Part shown: one piece after another, positions 35,738 through 45,828 of the stretch
Numbering within the stretch: the stretch's first letter is position 1
How the letters are laid out: every line of letters begins with the position of its first letter
DNA from: Pomphorhynchus laevis
Taxonomy: Eukaryota; Acanthocephala; Palaeacanthocephala; Echinorhynchida; Pomphorhynchidae
Assembly (NCBI GenBank): GCA_012934845.2
Contig: WNNJ02002828.1
Coordinates: 1-64,000, forward strand
Reading direction: 5' to 3'
DNA length: 64,000 nt
Notes under the pieces: model-generated
What the model saw: the letters and a program-made list of their open reading frames with translations, nothing else
What the model was told of the DNA's origin: nothing
Databases searched by the model: none
Translations under genes and position numbers: made by a program

Positions 35738-36336
35738 ATGCAGAGTACTCGTGAGCCTTTTTCACTGAATATTCTTCAGTGGAATTCGGGAGGTGCTTCT
35801 GCCCTTAGACTTCTATCCGGTAGAGATGCAGATGTTATAGTCCTTCAGGATACACGGTTTATCCGTCTTCCCCAGGACATTCTCGATTCATCCCTAAGCA
35901 CATTTATTCCCACTATACTCCGTACATATCCTTACCTCACTCATCTTCATCTGAAGGTCTTGTAATCTTAGTGAAATGCTCCCTAAGATCCTCCCTCCTG
36001 CTAAACTTCTCATGTCCAGTCATGTCTTGCTTAGATATATCAGTCTGCAAGAACGGTAAACGTCTTAGTCTAGCCAATATCTACATCCGTCCAGGTCAGA
36101 TTCACGAGAACCGTGACCTTGATAGGATTTTGGATAGTGGCTATAACATTGTACTTGGTGATTTTAACGACCGAACTGGTCGTTGGATTAATACCACACT
36201 CCGCAGAACCAAGAACGACTATCGTATTCATAAACCACTGTCCCCTACCTTTCATTGCACATCAACGAACTCTCTCCTCGACATACTACTGCTTCATAAG
36301 AGGTGGTGGTTGAAACCCCTCTGCACGGAGCAGTAG
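35738..36336 (+). pseudogene. LINE-J ORF2 endonuclease, second pass
   Basis: Frames 35,738-35,965 and 35,971-36,336 match residues ~5-200 of the intact ORF2: NILQWNSGGASALRLLSGRD, then IVLGDFNDRTGRWIN. A one-residue-scale break separates the two frames. The EN blocks themselves are well kept. Confidence 0.82.
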
Positions 36337-38334
36337 CGCCAACATCTGACCACCTCTCGTCACCTAATTCGTTGACGGATTGAAGAGGATACGTTGCTTC
36401 AGAGGACATTCCACTTTAACCCCATCAGAGTGGCTTTCTTTCAGGCAGCTATCACACGCTTCCCCTAATTGGGAATGAGAGTCTACCGAATTTAATTCCT
36501 ACCTCTCTTCGCAAGCTACCGCGTTATTTTCGACTACATATAAAAGTCGTATTTAGTCCCACTCCGACAAAACTTCAGACCTTAGCTTATATGCTGCGTC
36601 TCCGCTATCTCTTTGTTTCTGCCAGACAGGCTCTCTCGAATGAATATTGGAGCACTAGGTATAGGTTTCAAATGGGTAAGGATAGGGCAAGCATTGCTTC
36701 CCTTAATCCAGCTCACTCTTCTTTTTGGAAAATATTCAAGGAGAAATTTGTCTGTTGGAAGAATAGAGCATTGGGTTGGATTGATAGTAAAGGTCTTGAT
36801 ATAGTTTTAGAGGAGTCGCTATCCCTATATAATTATGGAGCCACTCAATCACCTTAGCCAATCCCGCCTTGGTGGAAACTTCAGAAGCAGGGACTTATTT
36901 GTCACAGATATCTTTAACTCATGAGAGCTCCTCCCAGGCACCTCCAAATCCGTCGCTCCACTTCTCGGGTCTGTCAGCTTTTGACAGCATAGCAAAGAAG
37001 AGAAGTGGTCGCACAATGCTATTAGCCTCCCCCTTCCGATGTGGCCGGCATCAATATTAGTCGTAGAATTTTTATACCTAAAAGAAATCCGGTCTCCTGT
37101 TCTAAAGACCTGCGGCCCATTTCGATACAAAACTTCCTCATCTCCATTTACGAAAAAGCGTTTGCGCGTAAAATCCGCGATCATCTATGTAGGCGTAATT
37201 TAATCCCACGAGGTTCTTATGGGTTTGTTAAAAGTCGCCTGGTCCATTCAACAATTGTTGATGTGCATCAGTTTTGTCGGGATAATAGGCATCAACTAGC
37301 TGTGACATTTTCCCTCGACTTTTCTGCTGCATTTGACCGCATTTCCATTCCCTTTGTTATATCCTCTCTCAGGTTCCCTCGGGTTGCCTGCGATAATTGT
37401 TAATAGGGTGGAGATATTGCATACCAAGCGGTTCTACTATGAAGACGACCCCGATACACGTCAGTTCTATCCTATTACATGTTGCATCAAGGTTCCCCAC
37501 TTTCTCCAATCTTATATCTTCCTGCCTCCATTGTACTCTCTAAAATATTTAAACGAGAACAACGTCTAGTGGTATACGCTGATGATACCACAGCCCTGTT
37601 TTCTGGACCCAGGTGCAAAGACGTAGTCTCGGACATTAGCCAATTCTTTTTAAGATTAAACGACCAGTTAACTCAGTCCAATCTTATTTTAAACTCCTCC
37701 TAATCGCGGGTGGTGGTATTTCATGGCGCCCCTGCAACAAAGCAAACACTTAGGAGATTAGCACTCTTTGCCCTTTCCTCTATTTTAACTAATCAACCTC
37801 TCCTTATCTTCACGAGTCGAGTAAAATACCTGGGGTTCATCGTTACGGTGAACTGGTCGGCGAAAGCCTACTGGATAGACTTAAACGTATTCTAAAGAGA
37901 GCTAGGTGGGCCCTGAAACGGGCCCAGCATATGCTATTGAAAGGGAAAACTCAGGTGCGACTCTGGGGCACTTAAGCTATCTCGCGATTAGTCTTCTTTT
38001 CTAGAGGACGTCCCCCAGAGCAAAGGCTAAGGTTTCTCAAGCTCTTCGTCTCTCGTTTACCCAGCATAGTCCGCCTCGATTGGACTCTTCGGGGGTGAAA
38101 GACCCCGGGTGGTTTAGTCGGAAGGCGGCGTGTTGGATTGGCTGTAGGGCACAGATCCTACCGGACACGAGGTCGTAAAGATAGGGGACTTTTTAACAGA
38201 ATTGAGGAAAGAAAAATTATCTGACATGTTGTTTTTTTTTCTTTTCTTTAACCGACAATATATTATCCGCATGTATTATTTTTGTTTAAGAAAATCTTTA
38301 TTTATTTTAAAATTTGTTTTCTTTGAAAAATAAT

Positions 38335-40820
38335 AATAATTGTTTCGATAACCGTGTCACGCAGCACGGTTATATGTAAAAGAGTATATACATCGAATCA
38401 CAACGAACAAATCGTAAAGTAAAAAGGACCAACCTTAATGAAAAATGTATTTATTTATTACACATAATGTTACTGTCTGTATAGAGGCCCATTTAAGTTA
38501 TTATCTTTATTTCTGTGATTTTGTGAATAGGGAATAACGTTATCAATATGGCCGCTGATATTTTTCGATATTAATAAAATACGATAATAGTACAATAGAG
38601 AAACTTAAATCATTAATTGCAATGATATTAATTGTGACCAACAAATGTTTTTCACAAATAGATTTCCCTCTGCAGCCATCACAGGAAATCATATCCTAGT
38701 GATGAGTCGCAATGTAATAACCACAAAACGGCAATCATTATGATCGTTCGTTTCTACTTTACTTGGATTCCACCACAACGAGATATGAAGAATTGATCAG
38801 AAATATTTAATTTTCACAGATAAACTTGCTGGTTAGTTTGTAAAATTATATGTAAGAATTTAAAAATCCAGACAAGTAAAGGTAAACATTTTTCCATTAA
38901 AAATTTATAGAATTTTATTGTAATGTTGAACAAATAGTGATAAACATAATGTTGAACATACTATTTTTGTTTAAGGAAATTAACCAGCTGAATAAAACTT
39001 ACCGATTCTTGTACCTAAATATATGCCTTACCTTAGCTTATATTTGTAAAGTACAATCACTTTAACGTGTATCGTGAATCCGGTTATAATTTCACCTAGT
39101 AAAATCTTGTAATCAGTTCAAATATAACCGTCTGTTGGTCTGTAAATTGTTTCTTAATGTCGATGCCGAAATCAAAGTACATTATGAACTATTTATGGAC
39201 TGATCATTAGTAGTTGTCAACGAATTAGCTAGCAGTCGTTAAACAAATTAAAATATTTGATTATCCAGCCGGATTAACATGACCTCTATCAATTATGAGA
39301 ATGACATTGCCGTGATTTTGAAGAATAAAGAACGATCGACTAGGATCTAATCACTAGGGGATATATTGTGAAGCTTTTGCGGCAGGTTTATATTGAAGTC
39401 ATTAGTGCCAGGATAACCAGAGCTCTCACGCTTTTTATACTTGTTGAGAGTGATATGTAGTTTGCTGGAATAAATTTCAGTGTGAAAACATACACACAAT
39501 ATGCATAGTTAATGTTAAATATATTTTAATTATGATTTTTTCAATACTACTTCAACGAATATTACAATAACCAGTAGCATTGGCGTCATCCACATTGTTT
39601 CAATATCAATAGTAATTTCGCGTACTTGGAAAACAAAAATTGTTAGCAAAACATTACAATAAAATATGGCCATTATGTTACTATAGTGAATAACAACACA
39701 AACACTCATTTTATAATTGTAAGTGAATACAACACATTTTACATTAGGGTGCACTTAGTTTGTTAACTACACCAATCGATAAATTTCAGACCGTGATTTC
39801 AAGAAAATCGGAAATATTAATTAAAAAATCAAAATCATACAACTACAAAATTCCATTATTCTCAACACTGCTCAGCATGATTTATTTAGTGTTTACTGCA
39901 CTCAGTTGACGTTCTAGGGTTCGCTGTAAACTGGGACAATAAAAATACTTGAAGCAAGTATTTCTAAAAATGTGATCGGATGAAGCAGCAATTAATAGTC
40001 AAAATTTATCAAACATTAGATGAAAATATGCTTTAAAGAAATAGGAACTGGAAGAGAGAATAATGTTTTAAGATCTAGGATGCAGCAATTGAGAAAATTT
40101 ACCTTCATAATTTAATGTCAATTTATATAAAGTGATTTTGCAAATACAGGCTAAATTTTCAATGTACAAATAAAGGTAAAGCAACGTCATGATCATGTTG
40201 TCATAGGTTGCTGCAAGCACATTGAGTGGAATCCCGAGGTAGCGAGTAATTCATTGCTGTTTTTTATTTATTTTTCACGGACTAACAATGAAATCAATTT
40301 GCAAAATATTGGCTGAATTTAATATCGATTTGACGATTAATTGACCATAACATTCCAAAATATACACTGATTTACCCCCCCCCTGACACTGAGGGAAAGA
40401 TGCTAAAAGAGCATCGTTGTAAGCAAACTATATGTTCTATGATAATAGTTTTGCCTGTTCACAATGATAAATAATAAAAATTACTACACAATGCAATAGA
40501 ATTGAACTAAACAAACGTTGATAAATGGCTTTATTCAAAATATCCATAAATGTAAAGCACATAATAATAGTTAATTGTAAATATCGCATGACATTACCTC
40601 AACCACATATTCAGACAGGGATGCTCGTCGTTTGTTTTTTCGGAAAGATCATCTAAATATCATAGTTGAAACTTCATCCAAAAATTTATTAAGTCAACGA
40701 GATTCGCTCAGGCACTCCTTTGCATCACTTAGATTTGTCTCTTTGTATGAGTGGATCGCTCCTAGCATTTTCTCCTGATTCCGAAGTTTATTCGTTGTCA
40801 TGACTATCATTGAACGAAAA
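38335..40820. other. 2.5 kb AT-rich stretch without recognisable genes
   Basis: Both strands show only short frames without family motifs. A small hairpin (38,348-38,373) and a C-run (40,377-40,384) are the only notable features. It may be old intergenic DNA separating two retroelement clusters. Confidence 0.6.
38348..38373. repeat. Hairpin, 9-bp arms
   Basis: ATAACCGTG, an 8-base loop, then the exact reverse complement. It lies just after a LINE-J 3' tail. Confidence 0.75.
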
Positions 40821-41060
40821 AATATGTTCAGCGTTTCTTCAAATTATCATTGAATATTTTAATAACGCCCGGTGAACTTGACAAGTATCGAGTAGATATA
40901 GTATTCTCAATCCCATTTCCTTTTTTCTTGATGGTTACATATTGTTGGATTACATGTATTAATTTTGCGTGCTCAACTGATGCATCGTATTTTGTTCTGC
41001 GATTGAAACGCTTAACGAACACTTCGTCAGTATTCACTAACCATTTCGGCAATGGGGTTC
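40820..41060 (-). mobile_element. Ty3/Gypsy fossil scrap, C-terminal end of pol (family B-like)
   Basis: A 74-aa minus-strand frame (40,828-41,052) resembles the short tail after integrase in this group (KRFNRR.KYD..V, then ENTISTRYL). It corresponds in position to 60,434-60,860 of the better-kept copy. It is a fragment; the rest of the element is not next to it. Confidence 0.6.
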
Positions 41061-41151
41061 AGCTTTCTGTTTTTCTTATAAGTTTAAATCTCGAACGAAG
41101 CGTCGAATTTGTTGCCTACAAAGCAATAAATGCGCTGAGTGTAAAGATTGT

Positions 41152-41178
41152 AGGACTGCTTGTCATACAAGCAGTCCT
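41152..41178. repeat. Perfect fold-back, 12-bp arms, at the 5' truncation of a LINE-D copy
   Basis: AGGACTGCTTGT, loop CAT, then the exact reverse complement. LINE-D homology begins immediately after the right arm (LLNPDKSKIMW in translation). Confidence 0.9.
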
Positions 41179-41943
41179 TATTAAACCCAGACAAGTCTAA
41201 AATAATGTGGATCCTCCCTCGTCAACCTAGCATATCTCCTTCCCCTGTATCTTTTACATCATCAATAATCCCCATAGTTCACAATCTCAATTTCTTAGGA
41301 TTCCATTTCGATGATTACCTTTCTCTTAAACCATTCGTTCGCGACAAGGTCCGCTCGTCCAACTTAATTCTCCGTGACCCTCCGTATCCAACCCCTTATC
41401 AACTTCCGTTCATGTATGCCTCTTCTTTCATCGTTTCTTTTCTCTAAAATCGATTACTGCCTCAGCCTTTTCGCCAATTCTCCAAAACCCATCATCCTAC
41501 CCCTACAACGCATCATCAACTCCGTCATTCGTGTGCTCATACGTCTCTGTCACTTCGACCACACATCCACATATCTTGCTCAACTATCCTGGCCCACTAT
41601 CCATATCCGCATCCAACTTTGCCTTCTCGTAAGTTTTCGTATCATCGTTGTCGCTCGCCATCGTTCATTAACATCCCTTTCTTAGACGACACTCGTCTCA
41701 CCTCTATCACTGCGTTCCCGTAATTCCCTCTTACTCTACGTTCCCGACTACGCTAACAACTACGGTCTCCGATCCTTCCACGTCGCCGTCCCACACGACT
41801 AGAATCAGCTCTCACTCGACGTCCGCCGCGTTCCCTCCTTTATTGCATTCAAATGCCGTTTCTGAACTCACCTCCTCGAAACATGATTTAGATTTTTTGT
41901 TGTTGTGGTCATGTAAGCGTGCGCCGGCACGCATTTGCCACGT

Positions 41944-41946
<3 letters not shown>
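41172..41946 (+). mobile_element. LINE-D (CR1-like) copy, 5' truncated, 3' end intact
   Basis: Two frames (41,160-41,447 and 41,374-41,685) give NPDKSKIMWILPRQPSIS, IPIVHNLNFLGFHFDDYLSLKPFVRDKV and SKIDYCLSLFANSPKPIILPLQRI. These are the post-palm blocks of LINE-D RT. The 3' end has the family's terminal hairpin GCGTGC-GCCG-GCACGC and TTTGCCACGTAAA, then runs straight into an AT microsatellite, which probably grew from the insertion tail. Confidence 0.88.

Positions 41947-42034
<88 letters not shown>
41946..42034. repeat. (AT)n microsatellite, ~44 units
   Basis: An uninterrupted AT dinucleotide run directly after the LINE-D 3' end. The Ile-Tyr open frames across it are artefacts. Confidence 0.97.
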
Positions 42035-42036
<2 letters not shown>

Positions 42037-42059
42037 TGATTGAGTTCAAGCTGCGTGCC

Positions 42060-42700
42060 TGGATCCATAAGGATACGATTATATATTTAATGAAGTGTAG
42101 AAGAAAACAGGCAAAGACACTTATAATTTATTTAAACGATTCGTCCTTTATAGGGACTTCGTCAGTATATCTAGAAAGCACAAAATCATAGTCACAATGC
42201 AAAAAATTAGAAAAAGCGAATTATTATTCGTTACGTGAGGTCTTGCCACTTTAATGGAGGTGCAGCTGTAAGCCCGTAAGGAGCATATGCCATTATTTGT
42301 GCTATCCATTTCATTTTCGCTCCTTTTCGATTTTTGTCACAATTAAAATCCTTTTCAATTATTGTATAATTGTAATATTCTTGTTGACACCTGTTTTCGT
42401 CTTTATGTATTAGTGCATGTCTAACCGCGCCTTCTGTTGCATCGTTTCGCTTAATATCCGCTCTTCGATTGTTAACACGAATGCTTAGAGAGTTGGATGT
42501 CTCACCAACATATTGTTTATCACACTGCTTACAGGATGCGATGTAAACAGTTTCTCGTCTTGCAGTCGGATTTATGTGAGAATCTATATTCAAGTTTTGT
42601 TTCATTGCTTCGAAACGTCTTTGTCTCATTCATCAATGCGCAACATTTACACCTCGCTCTTTTACATGGTGCACATTTGTTATGTTGTTCGTCTCTCAGT
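42060..42700 (-). mobile_element. Penelope-like element fragment with GIY-YIG endonuclease
   Basis: The minus-strand 132-aa frame (42,231-42,629) has VYIASCKQCDKQYVGETSNSL and IRVNNRRADIKRND, the linker plus GIY-YIG-type motif (here YI..C..C.QYVGET) of Penelope-like retroelements. A neighbouring frame (up to ~42,690) has CAPCKRARCKCC, the conserved cysteine motif that precedes it. The 3' part (42,060-42,230) contains GACGAAGTCCCTATAAAGGA, as often follows the ORF in this class. RT is missing and the fragment is broken. Confidence 0.75.
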
Positions 42701-42966
42701 TCGCAGGCACTGGGGGAAGGGGGCGAGCCCCTCCCACTTGGATTTGCGAATGCTGACTTAGATAGTGGACTACTATTATCCCATTCTTCAGGCAACCCCT
42801 TTATAGGTTTTAACTTAAAATTTACTATAATTGAGGAAGACAGATGGACGTTTGCCCACTGTCAAAGATGCCACTGCTGGGGACATTAGGGGTCTACTTG
42901 CAGTAAGGCCCAAACATTTGGGGTATGTGGAACGACTGAGTGTACCCACATGGTCTGCAATGAAAA

Positions 42967-43641
42967 ATGTCTGGCACCCCCTCGTGCATTAACTGTCGTG
43001 TGGATCATCTTGCATGGTCGCGCAAGTGCGCCTCATTCAAGAAATATCGTCAACGATTTATGAAACCCCCGTCTCACTCATATGTAGAATCTGCTGCTCC
43101 AGTCGAAATGTCTAACAACGACATCCTTACACTTTTGGCGAATCAAAAACGCACAATCATCGCTGAGCTAAAGGCCTTCTTTATCCCTCTGGTCACTCCT
43201 ACTGTCACTCAGGTTGTAATAGACCTAAAGTCAACCTTCCCCCGAACTACGAAGAGGGGGAAGTTCTGCCAGAATGGTTCCCCCCTTAAGGTGGGAAAGA
43301 TTCTAAAAGACTTAAGTGCCTCTCAGATAAATGAATATATTGCCTTTGGGGATCTGGCCTGTGATGGGGCTAGTGGCAAGGGAGCAACCCTCTTGCACCT
43401 AGTTCTGTCTAGGTTGGCAGACTCCTTCCAAAAACCCGAGCCTTTTTCACTGAATATTCTTCAGTTGAATTCGGGAGGTGCTTATGCCCTTAGAGTTTTA
43501 TCTGGTAGAGACGCAGATGTTATAGTCCTTCAGGAGACGCGGTCTATCCGTCTTCCCCAGGACATTACTCGACACATCCTAAAGCACATTTATACCCACT
43601 ATATTCCGTACATAACCCCACCTCATTTCTCTTCATCTTAA
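42967..43641 (+). pseudogene. LINE-J ORF1 C-terminus read into ORF2 endonuclease start
   Basis: A 224-aa open stretch begins with knuckle CINCRVDHLAWSRKC, goes through the ORF1 C-terminus (NDILTLLANQKRTIIAEL, KVGKILKDLSASQ), and continues without a stop into ORF2 (EPFSLNILQLNSGGAYALRV, ITPPHFSSS). In the 53-57 kb copy a stop separates ORF1 from ORF2, so the in-frame joining here is probably decay. Confidence 0.75.
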
Positions 43642-44235
43642 GAACTCTTGACCTTAATTAAATGCTCCCTAAGGTCTTCCCTCCTGTTGAATTACTCTTG
43701 TTCAGCCCTGTCTTGTTTGGTAGATTCACTTGTTAAGAACGGTAAACGTCTCAGTCTAGCCAATGTCTACATTCGTCTAGGTGAGATTCACAAGAACCGT
43801 GAACTCCTGGATGGGATTATTGACGGCGGCTATGACATGATACTAGGAGATTTCAACGACATAACTGGTCGTTGGATCAACGCATCGATACGCAGAGGAA
43901 CGGTTACTTTATTCATAAACCACCGTCCCCCTCCTTTCATTGCACATCAACGAATTCAATCCTCGATATTTTACTGCTCCACTCGAGGTGGTTGCTCAAA
44001 CCCCTCTGTACGGAGCAGTCGCGTCAACAGCTGTCCACCTCTCATGACCTCATTCGGTGGCCGTCACAATGCTATTAGCCTTCCCTTCCGATGTAGTAGG
44101 CATCAATATTAGTAAACGTGTTTTTATCCCTCAGGTTAAATCCTGCTCTTGTTCTAAAGACCTGCGTCCCATCTCGATACAAAATGCCCTCGTATCGATT
44201 TACGAGAAAGCGCTTGCGCGTAAAACCGCGACATT

Positions 44236-44928
44236 ATGTTAAGGCGTAATTTAATCCCTCCTGATTTTCATGGGTTCGTCAAAGGTCGCTCGGTCCATTC
44301 AGCAGTAGGTGAGGTGGAGCAGTTTTGTCGGGAAAATAGCCATCGTCTGGTAGTGGCCGTTTTCCTGGACTTCTCTGCTGCATTTGACCGCATCTCCATT
44401 CCCTTCGTGATCTCTTCTCTCAGATCCCTCGGGTTGCTTGCGAGAATAGTGAACAGGGTGGAGATACTGCTGTACACCAAGCGTTTTTATTATGAAGACG
44501 ACCCTGATGCGCGTCAGTTCTACCCTATTACAAGCGTGCCTCAAGGCTCCCCTCTTTCTCCTATCTTATATCTTGCTGCTTCCATCATTCTATTCAAAAT
44601 ATTTAAACGTGAACAACGTCTAGTGGTGTACGCTGATGACACCACAGCCTTGTTCACTGGACACAGGTGCAAGGACGTAGTCTCTAACATCAGCCGTTTC
44701 TTTTTAAGATTAAAAGACCAGCTTCCACCTTCCAATCTTATTTTAAACTCCGCCAAATCGCAGGTGGTTGTCTTTCATGGCGCCCCTGCAACAACGCAAA
44801 AGCTCCAGAGATTAGCACTCTCTGCCCTCTCCTCCATTTTGACTAATCAACCACTCCCTGTCTTCACGAGTCGAGTAAAATACCTAGGGTTTATCGTTAC
44901 GGTGAACTGGTCGGCGAAATCAGACTAA
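44236..44928 (+). pseudogene. LINE-J reverse transcriptase, well preserved
   Basis: A 230-aa open stretch equals residues ~489-718 of the intact ORF2: FVKGRSVHSAV, VFLDFSAAFDRIS (palm A), GSPLSPILYLAAS (block 4), VVYADDTTALF (catalytic box) and SRVKYLGFIVTVNWSAK. All palm aspartates are present. Upstream linker DNA is deleted, so this cannot be expressed as full ORF2. Confidence 0.88.
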
Positions 44929-45365
44929 ACGTATCCTGAAGAAAGCTAGGTGGGCCCTGAAACGGGCTCAGCATCTGTCATTGAAAGGGAAAACTCAGGT
45001 GCGCCTCTGGGGCACTTGGGCTATCTCGGGATTAGTCTTTTTTCTAGAGAACGTTCCCCAGAGCAAAGGATAAGGTTTCTCAAGCTCTTCGTCTCTCGAT
45101 TACCCAGCATAGTCCGCGTCGATTGAACTCTTCGGGGGCGAAAGACCCTGGGTGGTTCAGTCGAAAGGCGGTGTGTTGGATTGGCCGTGGGGCTCAGATC
45201 CCACTAGACCTGAGGCCATGAAGATGATGGAAGAAGTAGACAAGTTTTTCCGGAAGACGATGATTTCTGATTTCTGACGTCTCTTTTTTCTATTTTTGTT
45301 TTAATTCTATTTAACCTATGTATTATTTTTGTTAAGAAAATCATTATTTATTTTTGTTAAGAAAA

Positions 45366-45403
45366 CCTCCACCATTCGGCCCCGCGTGGCCGAATGGTGG
45401 AGG
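45366..45403. repeat. Perfect fold-back, 16-bp arms, at the head of a tRNA-like sequence
   Basis: CCTCCACCATTCGGCC, loop CCGCGT, then GGCCGAATGGTGGAGG. The right arm is the A-box region of the tRNA-like piece; the left arm is an inverted copy of it. A LINE-J tail ends just before. Confidence 0.93.
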
Positions 45404-45570
45404 CGTGTGCATTGCAAACTCTATGTACGGGGTTCAAACCTCGAGCATGCACTCTCTATTGACTTCTCTGTAAGCACACGTCAAAGCCACAAGATCGCGT
45501 TGTCGAAAGACGTAGGGGCACCCGATGATAAAGCGGGACCACTCTTCATTATTATTAATAATAGTCCGGT
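45384..45570 (+). repeat. tRNA-derived sequence (SINE head or tRNA pseudogene)
   Basis: TGGCCGAATGG (45,387-45,397) fits the Pol III A box, and GGTTCAAACC about 40 bases later fits the B box, at the spacing of a tRNA of the Ser/Leu type. The anticodon stem does not pair well and no clean acceptor stem forms, so it is not a working tRNA. It may be the head of a tRNA-derived SINE; the following ~110 bases would be its body, though no second copy is seen in this window. Confidence 0.6.
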
Positions 45571-45574
45571 TAGA

Positions 45575-45828
45575 TAATGTAGCCATGGACAACAGTTTCA
45601 ATTATTGCTAATGCATATTTTCAACAGAAGTTTAACGTTTGGGAATTTTCTTCGGTGTTTAAGAGAAGAACAGACAAATTTAGAAAGACAGATAAAGATT
45701 CCTTTATTACAAGAACAAAAGAATGCGCCTAATATGAAAATATACAGGATGAAAAATAAAAACAAAAAGTCCAGCGACAATCAATAACGTTATCAAAAAG
45801 TCTACAATAAAACTGACTGGGAGGATCA
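45575..45828. other. Short unassigned stretch
   Basis: A 60-aa open frame exists on each strand (45,598-45,787), AT-driven and without known motifs. I see nothing else. Confidence 0.5.

Larger units (their letters stand above)
34045..38330 (+). mobile_element. LINE-J copy with internal duplication/recombination
   Basis: The plus strand carries ORF1 (34,051-34,990), then an ORF2 start at 35,052 that is cut short and jumps to a far-downstream linker (~35,250-35,690). It then restarts at the end of ORF1, with a second ORF2 start at 35,738. The second pass runs through endonuclease, linker and RT to the 3' end at ~38,330. Both passes are full of stops and shifts. RT blocks visible are SFDFSAAFDRIS-like near 37,315 and VVYADDTTALF near 37,570. 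The layout is two partial LINE-J copies joined head to tail. Confidence 0.88.
42703..45345 (+). mobile_element. LINE-J copy, 5' truncated with internal deletion
   Basis: The plus strand starts inside ORF1 (LGEGGEPLPLGFANADLDSG at ~42,710), passes two knuckles, then ORF2 endonuclease (from ~43,435). It then jumps at ~44,060 from the end of the endonuclease to the segment just before RT, losing the linker. RT is well kept (44,236-44,928), and the 3' end reaches ~45,345 with a GTTAAGAAAATCATTATTTA tail. A few frame breaks are present. Confidence 0.9.

Noticed and set aside
39530-39754. 74-aa hydrophobic frame
   Set aside because: AT-rich chance frame without signal, motif or neighbours to support it.
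40828-41200. 116-aa plus-strand frame at 40,850-41,200
   Set aside because: The opposite strand carries a recognisable Ty3/Gypsy C-terminal scrap; the plus frame shows no motif.
41843-42068. Ile-Tyr repeat proteins on both strands
   Set aside because: Translation of an AT microsatellite.
45384-45470. Functional tRNA gene
   Set aside because: A and B boxes fit, but the anticodon stem and acceptor stem do not pair properly.
45329-45577. 82-aa open frame across the tRNA-like sequence
   Set aside because: It runs from a LINE-J tail through A and B boxes, so it is a chance frame.
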